Both the position numbers and the translations under genes were made by a program. Shown in pieces: positions 32,480-40,594 of a stretch of 64,000 bases of DNA. Position 1 is the first letter of the stretch, and every line of letters starts with the position of its first letter. The notes below the pieces were generated by a model, which searched no databases, was not told the origin of the DNA, and saw nothing but the letters and a program-made list of their open reading frames with translations. The DNA is taken from NCBI RefSeq assembly GCF_037072025.1, contig NZ_JAXHDD010000019.1, positions 1-64,000 on the forward strand, in the 5' to 3' direction. This DNA is from Pseudogracilibacillus sp037072025 (GTDB taxonomy: Bacteria; Bacillota; Bacilli; Bacillales; Amphibacillaceae).

Positions 32480-32590
32480 TTACTTGCCTAATATGATGTT
32501 CTGTATATCAGCTGAAAGTTTTGATACAGTTTTGAATTTTTTCTTTTGCCAAAAAATGTAAAATGTTATTTCTTCACAATTTGATACTTC
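32480..32590 (-). pseudogene. duplicated 3' end of the RluA-family gene
   Basis: The minus frame CEEITF...TVSKLSADIQNIILGK-stop aligns residue for residue with the real gene end CAEITF...IVSNLPADMQIIIPGE-stop at 33425-33525, with the same length between C and stop. It stands the same way before an M-box as the real gene does. It is a tandem-duplication relic. Confidence 0.8.
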
Positions 32591-32599
32591 CAGGACTAA

Positions 32600-33270
32600 A
32601 GTCGTGAGCCTTAAACCTTATGATTTAATGGATGGGATTCTAGTAGTTCTTGTTGTTTTTTTCGAAATAAAATATTCTTTATGTACAATAACTTTATCGT
32701 ATGCCCCATCACACCTAAGATATAAACTGCAACATCATTTCGTTACGGGTAGATAGTTGAACGTTTACTTTGTTGGCGAATACTAGCCGATATAGGGAAT
32801 AGAGAAATTTCTAAGGAGTCTTTTTTCATAATGCAGAGCGGCTGCCGATGGACACGGAGTCGTTATTCATAATTCGGAGTAGCTGCCAATCAAGTGTTTC
32901 CGTAGCGATAAAACATTCACTATTCGAAGTCACTGCGCAGTATTCATCAAATATGACAGTGAAAAGTCTTAGAATTTAGTTGTATACAAATTTTTCAGCA
33001 AACTGTTATTCGAAATTAACTAAGGAAGTGGATCTCCATACTCCTTACTATTACCAAAGTTTATTTATTACTTCTAGTTACCGCAATTAACCAACTTTAG
33101 ATAATTGGGCAAAAATATGTCCAATAGAAGAACCCAAAGCGATAAGTCTCCTAGATATTACTTCACTCAGAAATTTTTTTAAAAAAGTGGTAACTGCTTA
33201 CGGTGAAGTGTAAATTGGGGCAAAAAACTATAAGGAAGCTACTAACCCTTAGTACAAAAAGTTTACAAAT
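32600..33270. other. spacer between two copies of a tandem duplication
   Basis: No gene is recognisable. Short degenerate repeats around 32826-32940 (cataat-c-gag-ggctgcc pattern, three copies) are seen. A minus-strand piece (33100-33190, KKFLSEVISRRLIALGSSIG) is open but has no start or known family. Confidence 0.35.
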
Positions 33271-33279
33271 TCTGTCGAC

Positions 33280-33385
33280 TTACTACCAATTTAAGCCGAC
33301 AGTTTCTGCTAACCCTTGGAGTCTCTTGACATTTCTCAGTGGCCAGCTTACTTCTATATAGGAGCTCTAACCCTATCGAGGCGAA
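33280..33385 (-). ncRNA. relic M-box riboswitch, 5' half only
   Basis: The minus strand contains GTTAGAGCTCCTATATAGAAGTAAGCTG, ATGTCAAGAGACTCCAAGGGTTA and CAGAAACTGTCGGCTTAA in the order of the intact M-box at 32215 (segments each shorter in quotation: GAGCTCCTATATAGAAGTAA, CAAGAGACTCCAAGGG). The 3' half and the terminator are missing and conserved positions have changed (GTGAGG to TAGAG). It lies just behind the intact pseudouridine synthase gene and has no transport gene next to it. Probably non-functional. Confidence 0.75.
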
Positions 33386-33424
33386 ATCTATTTACAGTCC
33401 ATCCTTTTTCATTACATACATGAA

Positions 33425-34321
33425 TTACTCACCTGGAATGATGATTTGCATATCTGCTGGTAAGTTTGAAACGATTTGAATCTTTTCTTTTGATAAAGGA
33501 TGAATAAATGTTATTTCTGCGCAATGCAATGCTTGTCTATTTATTTTTTCTGTTTTTCCACCATATAAATCATCGCCAACAAGAGGATGACTTAAGTAGG
33601 AAAAATGTATGCGAATTTGATGAGTCCGACCAGTTTCCAGATCAATCTTTACTTCTGAATAAGCACCCGTTTGCTGGATAACTTCAAAATGTGTAACCGC
33701 CCTTTTTCCATCATCTCGCACCATTCGTTCAATGATTGAATCTGGATTTCTACCAATTGGTGCATCGATAGTACCTTTCTTTTTATCAAGAGATCCGTGA
33801 ATAATTGCCCGATACATACGTTTAATTTTATTTTCACGTTGTAAGTCAGAAAGTAATGAATGACTGTATTGATGTTTCGCAACCAACACTAAACCTGACG
33901 TATCTTTATCTAGCCGAGTTACGATATGAATTGTATAAGGAATGTTTTTTTCTTTATAATAATAGGCTATTCCATTAGCAAGTGTTCCTGTCGGATGAAG
34001 TTTTGAAGGAATAGTCGGTATACCAGCTTCCTTATTAATAACTAGCAAATCTTCGTCTTCATATACAATTTCCAGACCCATTTTCTCAGGGAAGACTGAA
34101 CTTTTTTCTTCAGGTGGAAATACTATTTTGAGAACATCATCTGTTTTAAGTACATAACGTACGGTTTGTTTATCCCCATTAATTAATAATTTCCCACCGA
34201 TTTTCAATCTTTTTAAAAGTCGATTTGAAACGTTTAATTCATTTAATACATATTCGCGTAAAAGAATTCCTTCATACTTTTCCGTGATTTTCCGTTTCAA
34301 AACAAACCGATCATTATTCAT
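33425..34321 (-). CDS. yjbO: RluA-family pseudouridine synthase (YjbO type)
   Basis: A 298-residue protein. An S4-like N-terminal region ('EYVLNELNVSNRLLKRLKIGGKLLING', part: SNRLLKRLKIGGKL) is followed by the catalytic motif 'TRLDKDTSGLVLVAK' with the active Asp, and the late 'ETGRTHQIRIHFSYLSHPLVGDDLYGG' hallmark (part: TGRTHQIRIHFS). It converts uridine to pseudouridine in rRNA or tRNA; exact target is unknown. The upstream frame extension is the end of nadK in another frame. The ATG at 34319-34321 overlaps the nadK stop by 8 bases, indicating coupling. Its 3' end was duplicated toward mgtE. Confidence 0.88.
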   Translation of the reverse strand: MNNDRFVLKRKITEKYEGILLREYVLNELNVSNRLLKRLKIGGKLLINGDKQTVRYVLKTDDVLKIVFPPEEKSSVFPEKMGLEIVYEDEDLLVINKEAGIPTIPSKLHPTGTLANGIAYYYKEKNIPYTIHIVTRLDKDTSGLVLVAKHQYSHSLLSDLQRENKIKRMYRAIIHGSLDKKKGTIDAPIGRNPDSIIERMVRDDGKRAVTHFEVIQQTGAYSEVKIDLETGRTHQIRIHFSYLSHPLVGDDLYGGKTEKINRQALHCAEITFIHPLSKEKIQIVSNLPADMQIIIPGE

Positions 34322-35126
34322 CTCGTTTAACTTCGGTAACAAAGGAATCACGCACCCGATTCCAAAATGGGAAAGGTCTGTACCTAACAAATCGAACTCG
34401 TTCTTTTGCTACGCGGCATTGAATAGATTTCACATTTGTAAAAGATCTTGTAATATGATCAAAAGCAATAATAAAACTATCCTTCCTCAACGGTCGCAGT
34501 AAACATGTATGATGCTTCGGTAAAATTAATGGAGAGCCGATTGTACGAAATACTCGGTTATTAATCGATGCAATTTCCGTAATTTGTATCGATTCCAGCG
34601 AAGGATGAATGATTCCTCCACCAAGCGCCTTATTATAGGCTGTACTACCAGATGGTGTTGAAATACATAATCCATCTCCACGAAACGTTTCAAAATGTTC
34701 TCCACGAATTTGAACATCAAACACGACTGAACCTTCTACAGTCTTAATTGTCGTTTCATTTAATGCTAATGAACGTAATGATTTTTTCTCGTCATTACTA
34801 AAACGGATGATGACCTCTAGGAGTGGATATTCAACTACATGAAAAGGTGTTTTTGCAATTTCGATAACTAGTTTCTCAATTTCATCCGATGTCCAATCCG
34901 TATAAAAACCTAAATGTCCAGTATGTACGCCGAGAAATGCTGTTGTATCTAATTTATCCACATAACGTCTGAAAGCTTCTAAAAATGTCCCATCTCCTCC
35001 AACTGAAATAACTAATTCTGGAGTTTCTGTATCATATAATAAATCAAAATCAATTAAATATTGTTTCATTTTTGCTTTTATTTTATCGGAACGCTCGTCC
35101 CCTCTTGACACAATTGCAAATTTCAT
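34314..35126 (-). CDS. nadK: NAD kinase
   Basis: A 270-residue NAD kinase (PpnK/YjbN). It has the 'VISVGGDGTFLEAF' motif near residue 40, 'GVHTGHLGFYTDW' near 75, 'ALNETTIK' and 'DGLCISTPSGSTAYNKALGGG' (part: STPSGSTAYNKALGG), and 'SPLILP'. It makes NADP from NAD and ATP or polyphosphate. The pair nadK-yjbO is conserved in bacilli, normally with the small alarmone synthetase gene relQ (yjbM) just upstream; here the upstream neighbour is the divergent yjbK and no relQ is present. Confidence 0.93.
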   Translation of the reverse strand: MKFAIVSRGDERSDKIKAKMKQYLIDFDLLYDTETPELVISVGGDGTFLEAFRRYVDKLDTTAFLGVHTGHLGFYTDWTSDEIEKLVIEIAKTPFHVVEYPLLEVIIRFSNDEKKSLRSLALNETTIKTVEGSVVFDVQIRGEHFETFRGDGLCISTPSGSTAYNKALGGGIIHPSLESIQITEIASINNRVFRTIGSPLILPKHHTCLLRPLRKDSFIIAFDHITRSFTNVKSIQCRVAKERVRFVRYRPFPFWNRVRDSFVTEVKRDE

Positions 35127-35311
35127 CTGAAGTTACCCCCTATATGTTTAACATTACAAGATACGAATCAAAAATTGCCTATACTTCTATTTTATCATAT
35201 AACGTGCGGGCAACATATCAACACACATGAGAGAACCTTTGCATCTTCTTGAAAATTCCGAGATAATAAATATAAATTATCGAAAACAATACACATTTAC
35301 TTGGAGGAATT

Positions 35312-35878
35312 ATGGCTCAAGAAATTGAAATAGAATATAAAGTGTTACTTACGAAAAAAGAATATGAAAACATTGCTTCATCTCTTCCTTTTCCCACAAA
35401 CTCTGTCAACCAAGTCAATTATTATTTTGAAACAAAACAATTCGATTTTAAAAAGCAACATAGTGCGCTGAGAATTCGTGAAAAAAACAATAAATACACG
35501 CTTACTCTAAAACAGCCACATGTTGAAGGAATATTAGAAACTCATGATAACATAACGGAAGAAGAATATAAAAATTGGTTGAAAGGAAATCCAACTCCAA
35601 CTGTTCATGTAGGGAAACAGTTAGAGTATATGGGGATTCCAATAAAGGAAATAAAATATTTTGGCTCTTTATCAACGGAGCGGAAATCGTATAAAGCAGA
35701 AGATATTTTATATGTGTTGGATAAAAGCACTTACAACGGAAAAATTGATTATGAATTAGAAATAGAAGCCCCGTCACAAGAAAAAGGACGTGAAGTATTT
35801 AATCAATTAATACAAAACTACCGAATTACACGAAAAGAACCGATTACAAAAATTGAACGCTTTTTCTACAGTTTATAA
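35312..35878 (+). CDS. yjbK: CYTH domain protein (YjbK type)
   Basis: A 188-residue single-domain CYTH protein with the N-terminal 'EIEIEYKVLL' (ExExK) metal/triphosphate signature, 'ALRIREKNNKYTLTLKQP' tunnel strands and 'YELEIEA' near the end. CYTH tunnel enzymes hydrolyse inorganic or organic triphosphates. Length and neighbourhood fit B. subtilis YjbK. GGAGG lies six bases before the ATG. It is divergent from nadK and 106 bases upstream of yjbI. Confidence 0.88.
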   Translation: MAQEIEIEYKVLLTKKEYENIASSLPFPTNSVNQVNYYFETKQFDFKKQHSALRIREKNNKYTLTLKQPHVEGILETHDNITEEEYKNWLKGNPTPTVHVGKQLEYMGIPIKEIKYFGSLSTERKSYKAEDILYVLDKSTYNGKIDYELEIEAPSQEKGREVFNQLIQNYRITRKEPITKIERFFYSL

Positions 35879-35983
35879 GTATACACCATGCAAAACTTTT
35901 GCCTTTCTAGTAACTGATTGTTACAATATGTAAAAAAGTGGGACAGTATAAACCTACCATGAACAACTATGAGGAGTCTTAAC

Positions 35984-36364
35984 ATGTCAAAACCAGGAAC
36001 GATTTATGAAGCTATTGGTGGACAGGAAGCAGTCGATAAAATAATCGATTCATTATATAAACATATAGGAGCTCATGAAAAATTAATACCTATTTTTCCT
36101 GATGATTTACAAGAGTCAGCGCGAAAGCAGCGGCTTTTTTTAACACAATTTTTCGGAGGACCACGTCTTTATCTAGAAGAAAGAGGTCATCCGATGTTGA
36201 AACGGAGACATATGGAATTTGAAATAACGCCTGAAAGAAAAGATGCATGGTTAGAGTGTATGAATAAAGCACTACATGAAGCCAATATTAAAGAGCCTTA
36301 TCTTTCGGCAATTTTTGAAAGACTTACAATGACAGCACAACATATGATTAACACTGAAGAATGA
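35984..36364 (+). CDS. yjbI: group II truncated haemoglobin (YjbI type)
   Basis: A 126-residue truncated globin. It has 'TIYEAIGGQEAVDKIID' at the start, the B/E helix 'LTQFFGGPRLYLEERGHPMLKRRH' (part: FFGGPRLYLEERGHP) with proximal His in 'RRHMEF', and the group II Trp in 'DAWLECM'. It binds O2 or related ligands; YjbI is described in bacilli beside SpxH. The ATG at 35984 has AGGAG upstream; an in-frame ATG five codons earlier overlaps this site. Next comes an 85-base repeat and spxH. Confidence 0.9.
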   Translation: MSKPGTIYEAIGGQEAVDKIIDSLYKHIGAHEKLIPIFPDDLQESARKQRLFLTQFFGGPRLYLEERGHPMLKRRHMEFEITPERKDAWLECMNKALHEANIKEPYLSAIFERLTMTAQHMINTEE

Positions 36365-36493
36365 ATTTCTCTTCCCAAATACAGAATGACAATTGAGACC
36401 ACAAAACTATCTTAAACTATCAGATTATAACATACTTTATGGTGGTAAACGTATACATGGTAATATATAAGACTGTTGTATAATATATTATCT

Positions 36494-36578
36494 TAGAAAA
36501 CTTGGCTTATCGCCAAGCCCCGGCGAAAGCCTTAGTTGCACTTATGCAGTAGGAAAGTTTTATACTTTCTTATCTGCC
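36494..36578 (+). repeat. dispersed repeat C, short form, immediately before spxH
   Basis: AGAAAACTTGGCTTATCGCCAAG (a hairpin), then GTTGCACTTATG, CAGTAGGAAAGTTTTATACTTTC and TATCTGC (hairpin AGGAAAGT/ACTTTCTT) are shared with 52959-53140. Here it ends about 10 bases before the spxH ribosome binding site, so it becomes part of that leader. Being repeated without a common downstream gene, it is more likely a small mobile element than a riboswitch. Confidence 0.65.
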
Positions 36579-36596
36579 AATGAAAGAGGGATTCAT

Positions 36597-37418
36597 ATGG
36601 ATGCGTTTGATGTTCAAAGCAATACTCCCCATCTAAGTACAAACTATCCGTTTATAAAATTTATAAATAAACCAGTAATGATTTATTATTTTATTGATCC
36701 AATTTGTAAAGAATGTTGGACCATTGAAAAATCTATTAAAAAATTGACGATGAAATATGGTGCATTTTTTAATGTTCGTCCAATCATCAGTCATTTATTT
36801 GGTTCACCAAATTCCCATTGCAAAAATCGCTTTCCAATGAATCAATGGGATAGTTATTATATTTCAATCGGCATAAAGGCTGCAGCTTTACAAGGGAATA
36901 AAGCTAGCCGAGACTTTTTACGAAATATTCAAGAGCTTATCTTTTTATACCAAACAAACGAATCTGTAGAAGTAGTTTTGTATAAAGCGGCATTCCAAGC
37001 AAATTTAGATATCAATGAATTTAAAAATGATCTTTTCTCCCCATCTGCACTGAAAGCTTATCAGGGAGATATGCGTCTAATTCAAGAAATGGAAGTTGAG
37101 CAGTTTCCTACTTTAGTTTTTTTTAGCCAACATATTGAAGATTACAGTATTAAAGTTTCTGGACTAGAACCCTATGAGACATATGCGTATTTATTGAAAA
37201 AGATGATACAATCAAATACAGATACGAAACAAAGAATACCACCACTTGAAATTTACCTTAAAAGTTACAAACGAGTTCAAGCGGAAGAAGTTGCTTTTAT
37301 ATTCGATGTACCAATTAAGGTTGCAGAAAAAAAGTTGAAGAAATTGCAGCTGGAACGAAAAGTAAAGAAAGTAGAAAGTAATGGAAAAACCTTTTGGGAG
37401 TATCAAGGAGAAAACTAA
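36597..37418 (+). CDS. spxH: ClpXP adaptor SpxH (YjbH), DsbA-like
   Basis: A 273-residue protein of the DsbA/thioredoxin fold with the redox motif in 'FIDPICKECWTIEKSIKKL' (CxxC: CKEC, residue about 40) and a cis-Pro region 'VEQFPTLVFF'. It promotes degradation of the regulator Spx by ClpXP. The C-terminal quarter is a basic helical region with winged-helix-like pattern ('LKSYKRVQAEEVAFIFDVP'). GAGGG precedes the ATG. B. subtilis has yjbI and yjbH adjacent too. It is the only thiol adaptor in this block. Confidence 0.85.
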   Translation: MDAFDVQSNTPHLSTNYPFIKFINKPVMIYYFIDPICKECWTIEKSIKKLTMKYGAFFNVRPIISHLFGSPNSHCKNRFPMNQWDSYYISIGIKAAALQGNKASRDFLRNIQELIFLYQTNESVEVVLYKAAFQANLDINEFKNDLFSPSALKAYQGDMRLIQEMEVEQFPTLVFFSQHIEDYSIKVSGLEPYETYAYLLKKMIQSNTDTKQRIPPLEIYLKSYKRVQAEEVAFIFDVPIKVAEKKLKKLQLERKVKKVESNGKTFWEYQGEN

Positions 37419-37603
37419 ACATAAATGTCTACTTCATTTACTAAATTAATCCACTATATTAGCCGGGACCTCTTAGATTTTAAACACACCCTGTCATAAG
37501 AGAGTGGATTTTTTCCTTTTATAAAATTAGCTCGATTAATTGGAATAACTTTATTAATATTTCCCCTTAAAATGTCATACCATTTTATTGGGAGGGGATT
37601 CTA

Positions 37604-37801
37604 ATGCGTCTTTTAGCTTTACTACCAGTTTTTTTCTTCCTATGCACACTTGTATTAATTGTCATGAATTTTTTTGCCCTTATGCGACTTATCTCATTTT
37701 TTATCACTTTGCCTCTTTTGTTTCTGTCTATATACTTAACTCTTTATACACTTACTTATCAAAAAGTGTACCGGGGAACAAAACAATCACGTAATTTTTA
37801 A
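37604..37801 (+). CDS. small two-helix membrane protein
   Basis: A 65-residue, highly hydrophobic protein (two predicted helices, residues 3-24 and 28-52) ending in a basic 'KVYRGTKQSRNF'. A perfect GGGAGGGG site precedes the ATG. I recognise no family. Its last 50 bases overlap, tail to tail, the gene on the other strand (37752-38060), which is uncommon; both frames look real. Confidence 0.6.
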   Translation: MRLLALLPVFFFLCTLVLIVMNFFALMRLISFFITLPLLFLSIYLTLYTLTYQKVYRGTKQSRNF

Positions 37802-38060
37802 GTCTAATAGTGAATTGCAAAAAGTGAATAAGAATTACTACCACTACAAAATCTGCAACATACTTCAAAATTTGTACAGGAAGCATCGTTGAAATTGAAT
37901 TTTCTTCATATTCTTTCGATCGTTTTAGTGCATCTTTATATGAAAATCCACCAGTTTCGTATTTTTTCATTTTTTTCTCTTCCTGTTTTAATGCAGAAAC
38001 TGTAACAATTGCCGTCACAATCACTAACATAAGACTAATTACTATTAATATAGTGTACAT
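37752..38060 (-). CDS. membrane protein of unknown function with two helices
   Basis: A 102-residue protein with helices at about 3-25 and 62-92 and a charged loop (ALKQEEKKMKKYETGGFSYKD). GAGGGATGAATA precedes the ATG, a good ribosome binding site. No family recognised. The C-terminal 16 codons overlap the converging small gene; the true stop may be contested, but the helix at 62-92 lies mostly before the overlap. Confidence 0.6.
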   Translation of the reverse strand: MYTILIVISLMLVIVTAIVTVSALKQEEKKMKKYETGGFSYKDALKRSKEYEENSISTMLPVQILKYVADFVVVVILIHFLQFTIRLKNYVIVLFPGTLFDK

Positions 38061-38230
38061 TATTCATCCCTCGTTTATTAGAATTTGTAGTCATTATACA
38101 TTTTCTAGTACCGATTACCTGTGACTTAAAACACACTTTTTTACCAAATTTAGACTTGCAGCAGAATGGTAGGGACTATTCTTTCTAATTTTCTGCGATT
38201 ATTGGACACTGGTGAAGCCCTTTCTACAAA

Positions 38231-38265
38231 TAAAAAAGCGAACCGCAGAAAGTGCGATTCGCTTT
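38231..38265 (-). terminator. terminator of the ndh operon
   Basis: AAAGCGAATCGCACTTTCTGCGGTTCGC forms a stem on the minus strand followed by TTTTTTA. It lies 12 bases past the stop of the 32-residue gene. Confidence 0.85.
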
Positions 38266-38276
38266 GTGTTTACTTA

Positions 38277-38375
38277 TTAACGAAAATCTCTCGTTTCTTC
38301 GATTATTCTACTTGCCACAACATAACCTAAAACAGATGCAAAAATGACTAATAACGTATTAAAAAAGCTTCTCAT
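38277..38375 (-). CDS. 32-residue membrane peptide downstream of ndh
   Basis: An ATG at 38373-38375 with AAGGAGGAATTCC just upstream opens RSFFNTLLVIFASVLGYVVA...SRIIEETRDFR. One membrane helix is followed by a charged tail. It sits 35 bases after ndh and before the terminator, so it is cotranscribed. Function unknown; too short for standard gene finders. Confidence 0.6.
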   Translation of the reverse strand: MRSFFNTLLVIFASVLGYVVASRIIEETRDFR

Positions 38376-38410
38376 CGTTTGGAATTCCTCCTTCTCAATG
38401 TTTGTAATCT

Positions 38411-39622
38411 TTAAAACGGTCGAATTTTTCCTTTTTTAAGTAAGATTTTTGTTCCTCCAAGAAGGAATATAGAACGGTTATCTACTACTTTTTTCATCGC
38501 TGCAGCTGATTTCCCTTTCAATTGCGTTCCTGAAAATACATTTCCAATTCCATCTGTTACCCCAAGTGATGCTACTGTACCACGGTCATTGAATTCAAAT
38601 TTTTGTAGCGGCTCACCGTATAATAATGCGCGAATATTATAAGCACACGTATCTGCGTGTTGCATTGCCGCTTGAGCTGTTGGTGGATATGGTTTATTTG
38701 TCTCCTCGTCCATTACCCAAGCACAGTCACCTAAAACAAAAATGTTTTCATGTCCCGGAGCACGTAAATCACCATCAACAGTAACTTTTCCACGAGTTAA
38801 CTCAAAACCAGATTTATCTAAAACAGAGCTGCCCGTTACTCCACCAGTCCAAACAATTGTACCTGCCTTAATCTCTTCATTATCTTCACCAATAATAAAG
38901 CTATCTTCTGTACATTCATTTATTGTGGCACCAAGTCTAAATTCAACCCCACGGTCTTCGAGGGATTTCATTGCATAAGCGACTAGATCTTTATCAAACA
39001 TCGGTAAAATTGAAGGCATTGCTTCTACGTTAATAATTCTCACTTTTCTACGGTCAATATCATATTTTTTACATAATTGCGGCACTTTCTCAGCTAGTTC
39101 ACCAATAAATTCAATTCCTGTAAATCCGGCTCCACCAACTAGAATCGTTAAGGCAGAGTCATTTAAATCTTCATCAGCTCTATATTTTGCAAATTGCAAT
39201 TCAATTTGTTCACGAATTAAACGGCTTGAATCAATATCTACGATTGCAAAAGCATTTTCTTCCATACCTTTGATACCAAAAGTATTTGATTCGAATCCGA
39301 GTGCAATAACTAAATAATCATATGTAATTTCACCGTTTTCTAAAATAACCCGCTGATCTTCTTTATCTACTTCTACAACAGCATCATAAATTAAGCGAAC
39401 TCGATTTGGATTAATTACATCGCTAATCATGAAACGCGCTTGGTTTGGATTAATTGTCCCTGCAGCTACTTCATGAAGCCAAGTTGTCTCATAGTGGTAA
39501 TTATGTTTATTAACTAGAACGATATCTGCCTCTTCAGGTGCTAACATTTTAGTTAGTTCTCTTGTTGTTTTTAGACCGGCATATCCAGCTCCAAGCACAA
39601 CAATTTTAGGTTTGTTACTCAT
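38411..39622 (-). CDS. ndh: type II NADH dehydrogenase
   Basis: A 403-residue flavoprotein. It has the FAD Rossmann motif 'VVLGAGYAGLKTTREL', a second NAD(H)-binding 'ILVGGAGFTGIEFIGEL', the quinone-site 'AQAAMQHADTCAYNI' and 'FVLGDCAWV'. It passes electrons from NADH to menaquinone without proton pumping and docks at the membrane with its C-terminal part. It resembles YumB/YjlD types. A Rex-like operator lies about 115 bases upstream, which would make expression respond to NADH/NAD. Confidence 0.9.
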   Translation of the reverse strand: MSNKPKIVVLGAGYAGLKTTRELTKMLAPEEADIVLVNKHNYHYETTWLHEVAAGTINPNQARFMISDVINPNRVRLIYDAVVEVDKEDQRVILENGEITYDYLVIALGFESNTFGIKGMEENAFAIVDIDSSRLIREQIELQFAKYRADEDLNDSALTILVGGAGFTGIEFIGELAEKVPQLCKKYDIDRRKVRIINVEAMPSILPMFDKDLVAYAMKSLEDRGVEFRLGATINECTEDSFIIGEDNEEIKAGTIVWTGGVTGSSVLDKSGFELTRGKVTVDGDLRAPGHENIFVLGDCAWVMDEETNKPYPPTAQAAMQHADTCAYNIRALLYGEPLQKFEFNDRGTVASLGVTDGIGNVFSGTQLKGKSAAAMKKVVDNRSIFLLGGTKILLKKGKIRPF

Positions 39623-39736
39623 TAAAATCCACCTTCCCCAATATTGATTGTAGTTTATTGATCCCTGTTTCGTGGTAAAATCTCATTATAATTATTGTAC
39701 ATAACTGATTATTATTATACAAAACATAACAAGAAA

Positions 39737-39754
39737 TTGTGCAACTTTTCACGT
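39737..39754 (-). promoter_or_regulatory. possible Rex operator upstream of ndh
   Basis: TTGTGCAACTTTTCACGT resembles the Rex site TTGTGAA-N4-TTCACAA in 11 of 14 fixed positions. On the minus strand it overlaps a -35-like TTGCAC, with a TATAAT at 19 bases. Rex controls ndh in B. subtilis, which supports the guess. Confidence 0.45.
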
Positions 39755-39879
39755 ACTATATGAATAACCTAGATGTGCAGAAAAACAATTCATCGTAAGA
39801 GGATGTTCAATAAGACTAATATGTAAATAATATCAAAGAACGACTCAATTTGCTAATCATTTTTGCACTTCATTACTAT

Positions 39880-40569
39880 TTATACTGGACGCACAGTAAT
39901 TTCATTAATATTCACATAATCTGGTTGTGTAACAGCATAATAAACAGCATTTGCAATGTCTTCTGCTTCCAACATTTTTCTATCGACTGCCGTCCTTCTA
40001 GCCAAATCTGTATCAACCATTCCTGGTGAAATATTTGTCACTCTCACTCCAGTACGTGCAAGTTCTTTTTCAAGCCCCATAGAGATCGCACGAACTGCAA
40101 ATTTTGTTGCACTATAAACAGTGCTTCTTTTCGTTACTTCAAGTCCTGATACAGAAGCGATATTAATAATATGCCCTGTTTTTCGTTCTAACATGGAGGG
40201 GATCACTGCGTTGACACCGTATAATACTCCTTTAATATTGACGTCAATCATTTGCTCCCAATTTTCCACCTGTCCATCTGTAACAAGCGCATTTAACATA
40301 AGCCCCGCATTATTTACGTAGATATCAATATCTCCAAAATGTTCTTCTACTTTTTTCACCATCGATTCCACTTCAATCCGGTGAGCAACATCAACAGGTA
40401 CAGCAAGCGCCTTTCCACCTGTTCCTTCATTTATAGCTTCTGCTAATACAGTTAGTTTGTCCTCCCTACGTGCAACTAATGCCACATTTACACCTTCTGC
40501 TGCAAACTTTTTAGCAATAGCCTTTCCTATGCCGCTACTTGCCCCAGTAACAATAGCAGTTTTTGTCAT
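39880..40569 (-). CDS. short-chain dehydrogenase/reductase
   Basis: A 229-residue classical SDR. It has the cofactor motif 'TGASSGIGKAIA', NADP-type 'ALVARREDKL', 'NNAG', catalytic Ser in 'INIASVSGLEV', and 'YSATKFAVRA' (YxxxK). The end 'TQPDYVNINEITVRPV' matches YdfG-like SDRs, which act on hydroxy acids or small aldehydes. Substrate not deducible. It lies 25 bases behind the secreted-protein gene on the same strand and could be in its operon. Confidence 0.85.
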   Translation of the reverse strand: MTKTAIVTGASSGIGKAIAKKFAAEGVNVALVARREDKLTVLAEAINEGTGGKALAVPVDVAHRIEVESMVKKVEEHFGDIDIYVNNAGLMLNALVTDGQVENWEQMIDVNIKGVLYGVNAVIPSMLERKTGHIINIASVSGLEVTKRSTVYSATKFAVRAISMGLEKELARTGVRVTNISPGMVDTDLARRTAVDRKMLEAEDIANAVYYAVTQPDYVNINEITVRPV

Positions 40570-40594
40570 GATATCATGCTCCTTTAATTAAAAT

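Noticed and set aside
33100..33190. Coding remnant between the duplicated M-boxes, possibly mgtE
   Set aside because: The open piece does not resemble any part of MgtE, nor any family I could recognise.
36494..36578. New riboswitch controlling spxH
   Set aside because: Similar sequences occur at 52959 and 16135 without a related gene downstream, so a mobile repeat is the simpler explanation; effects on spxH remain possible.
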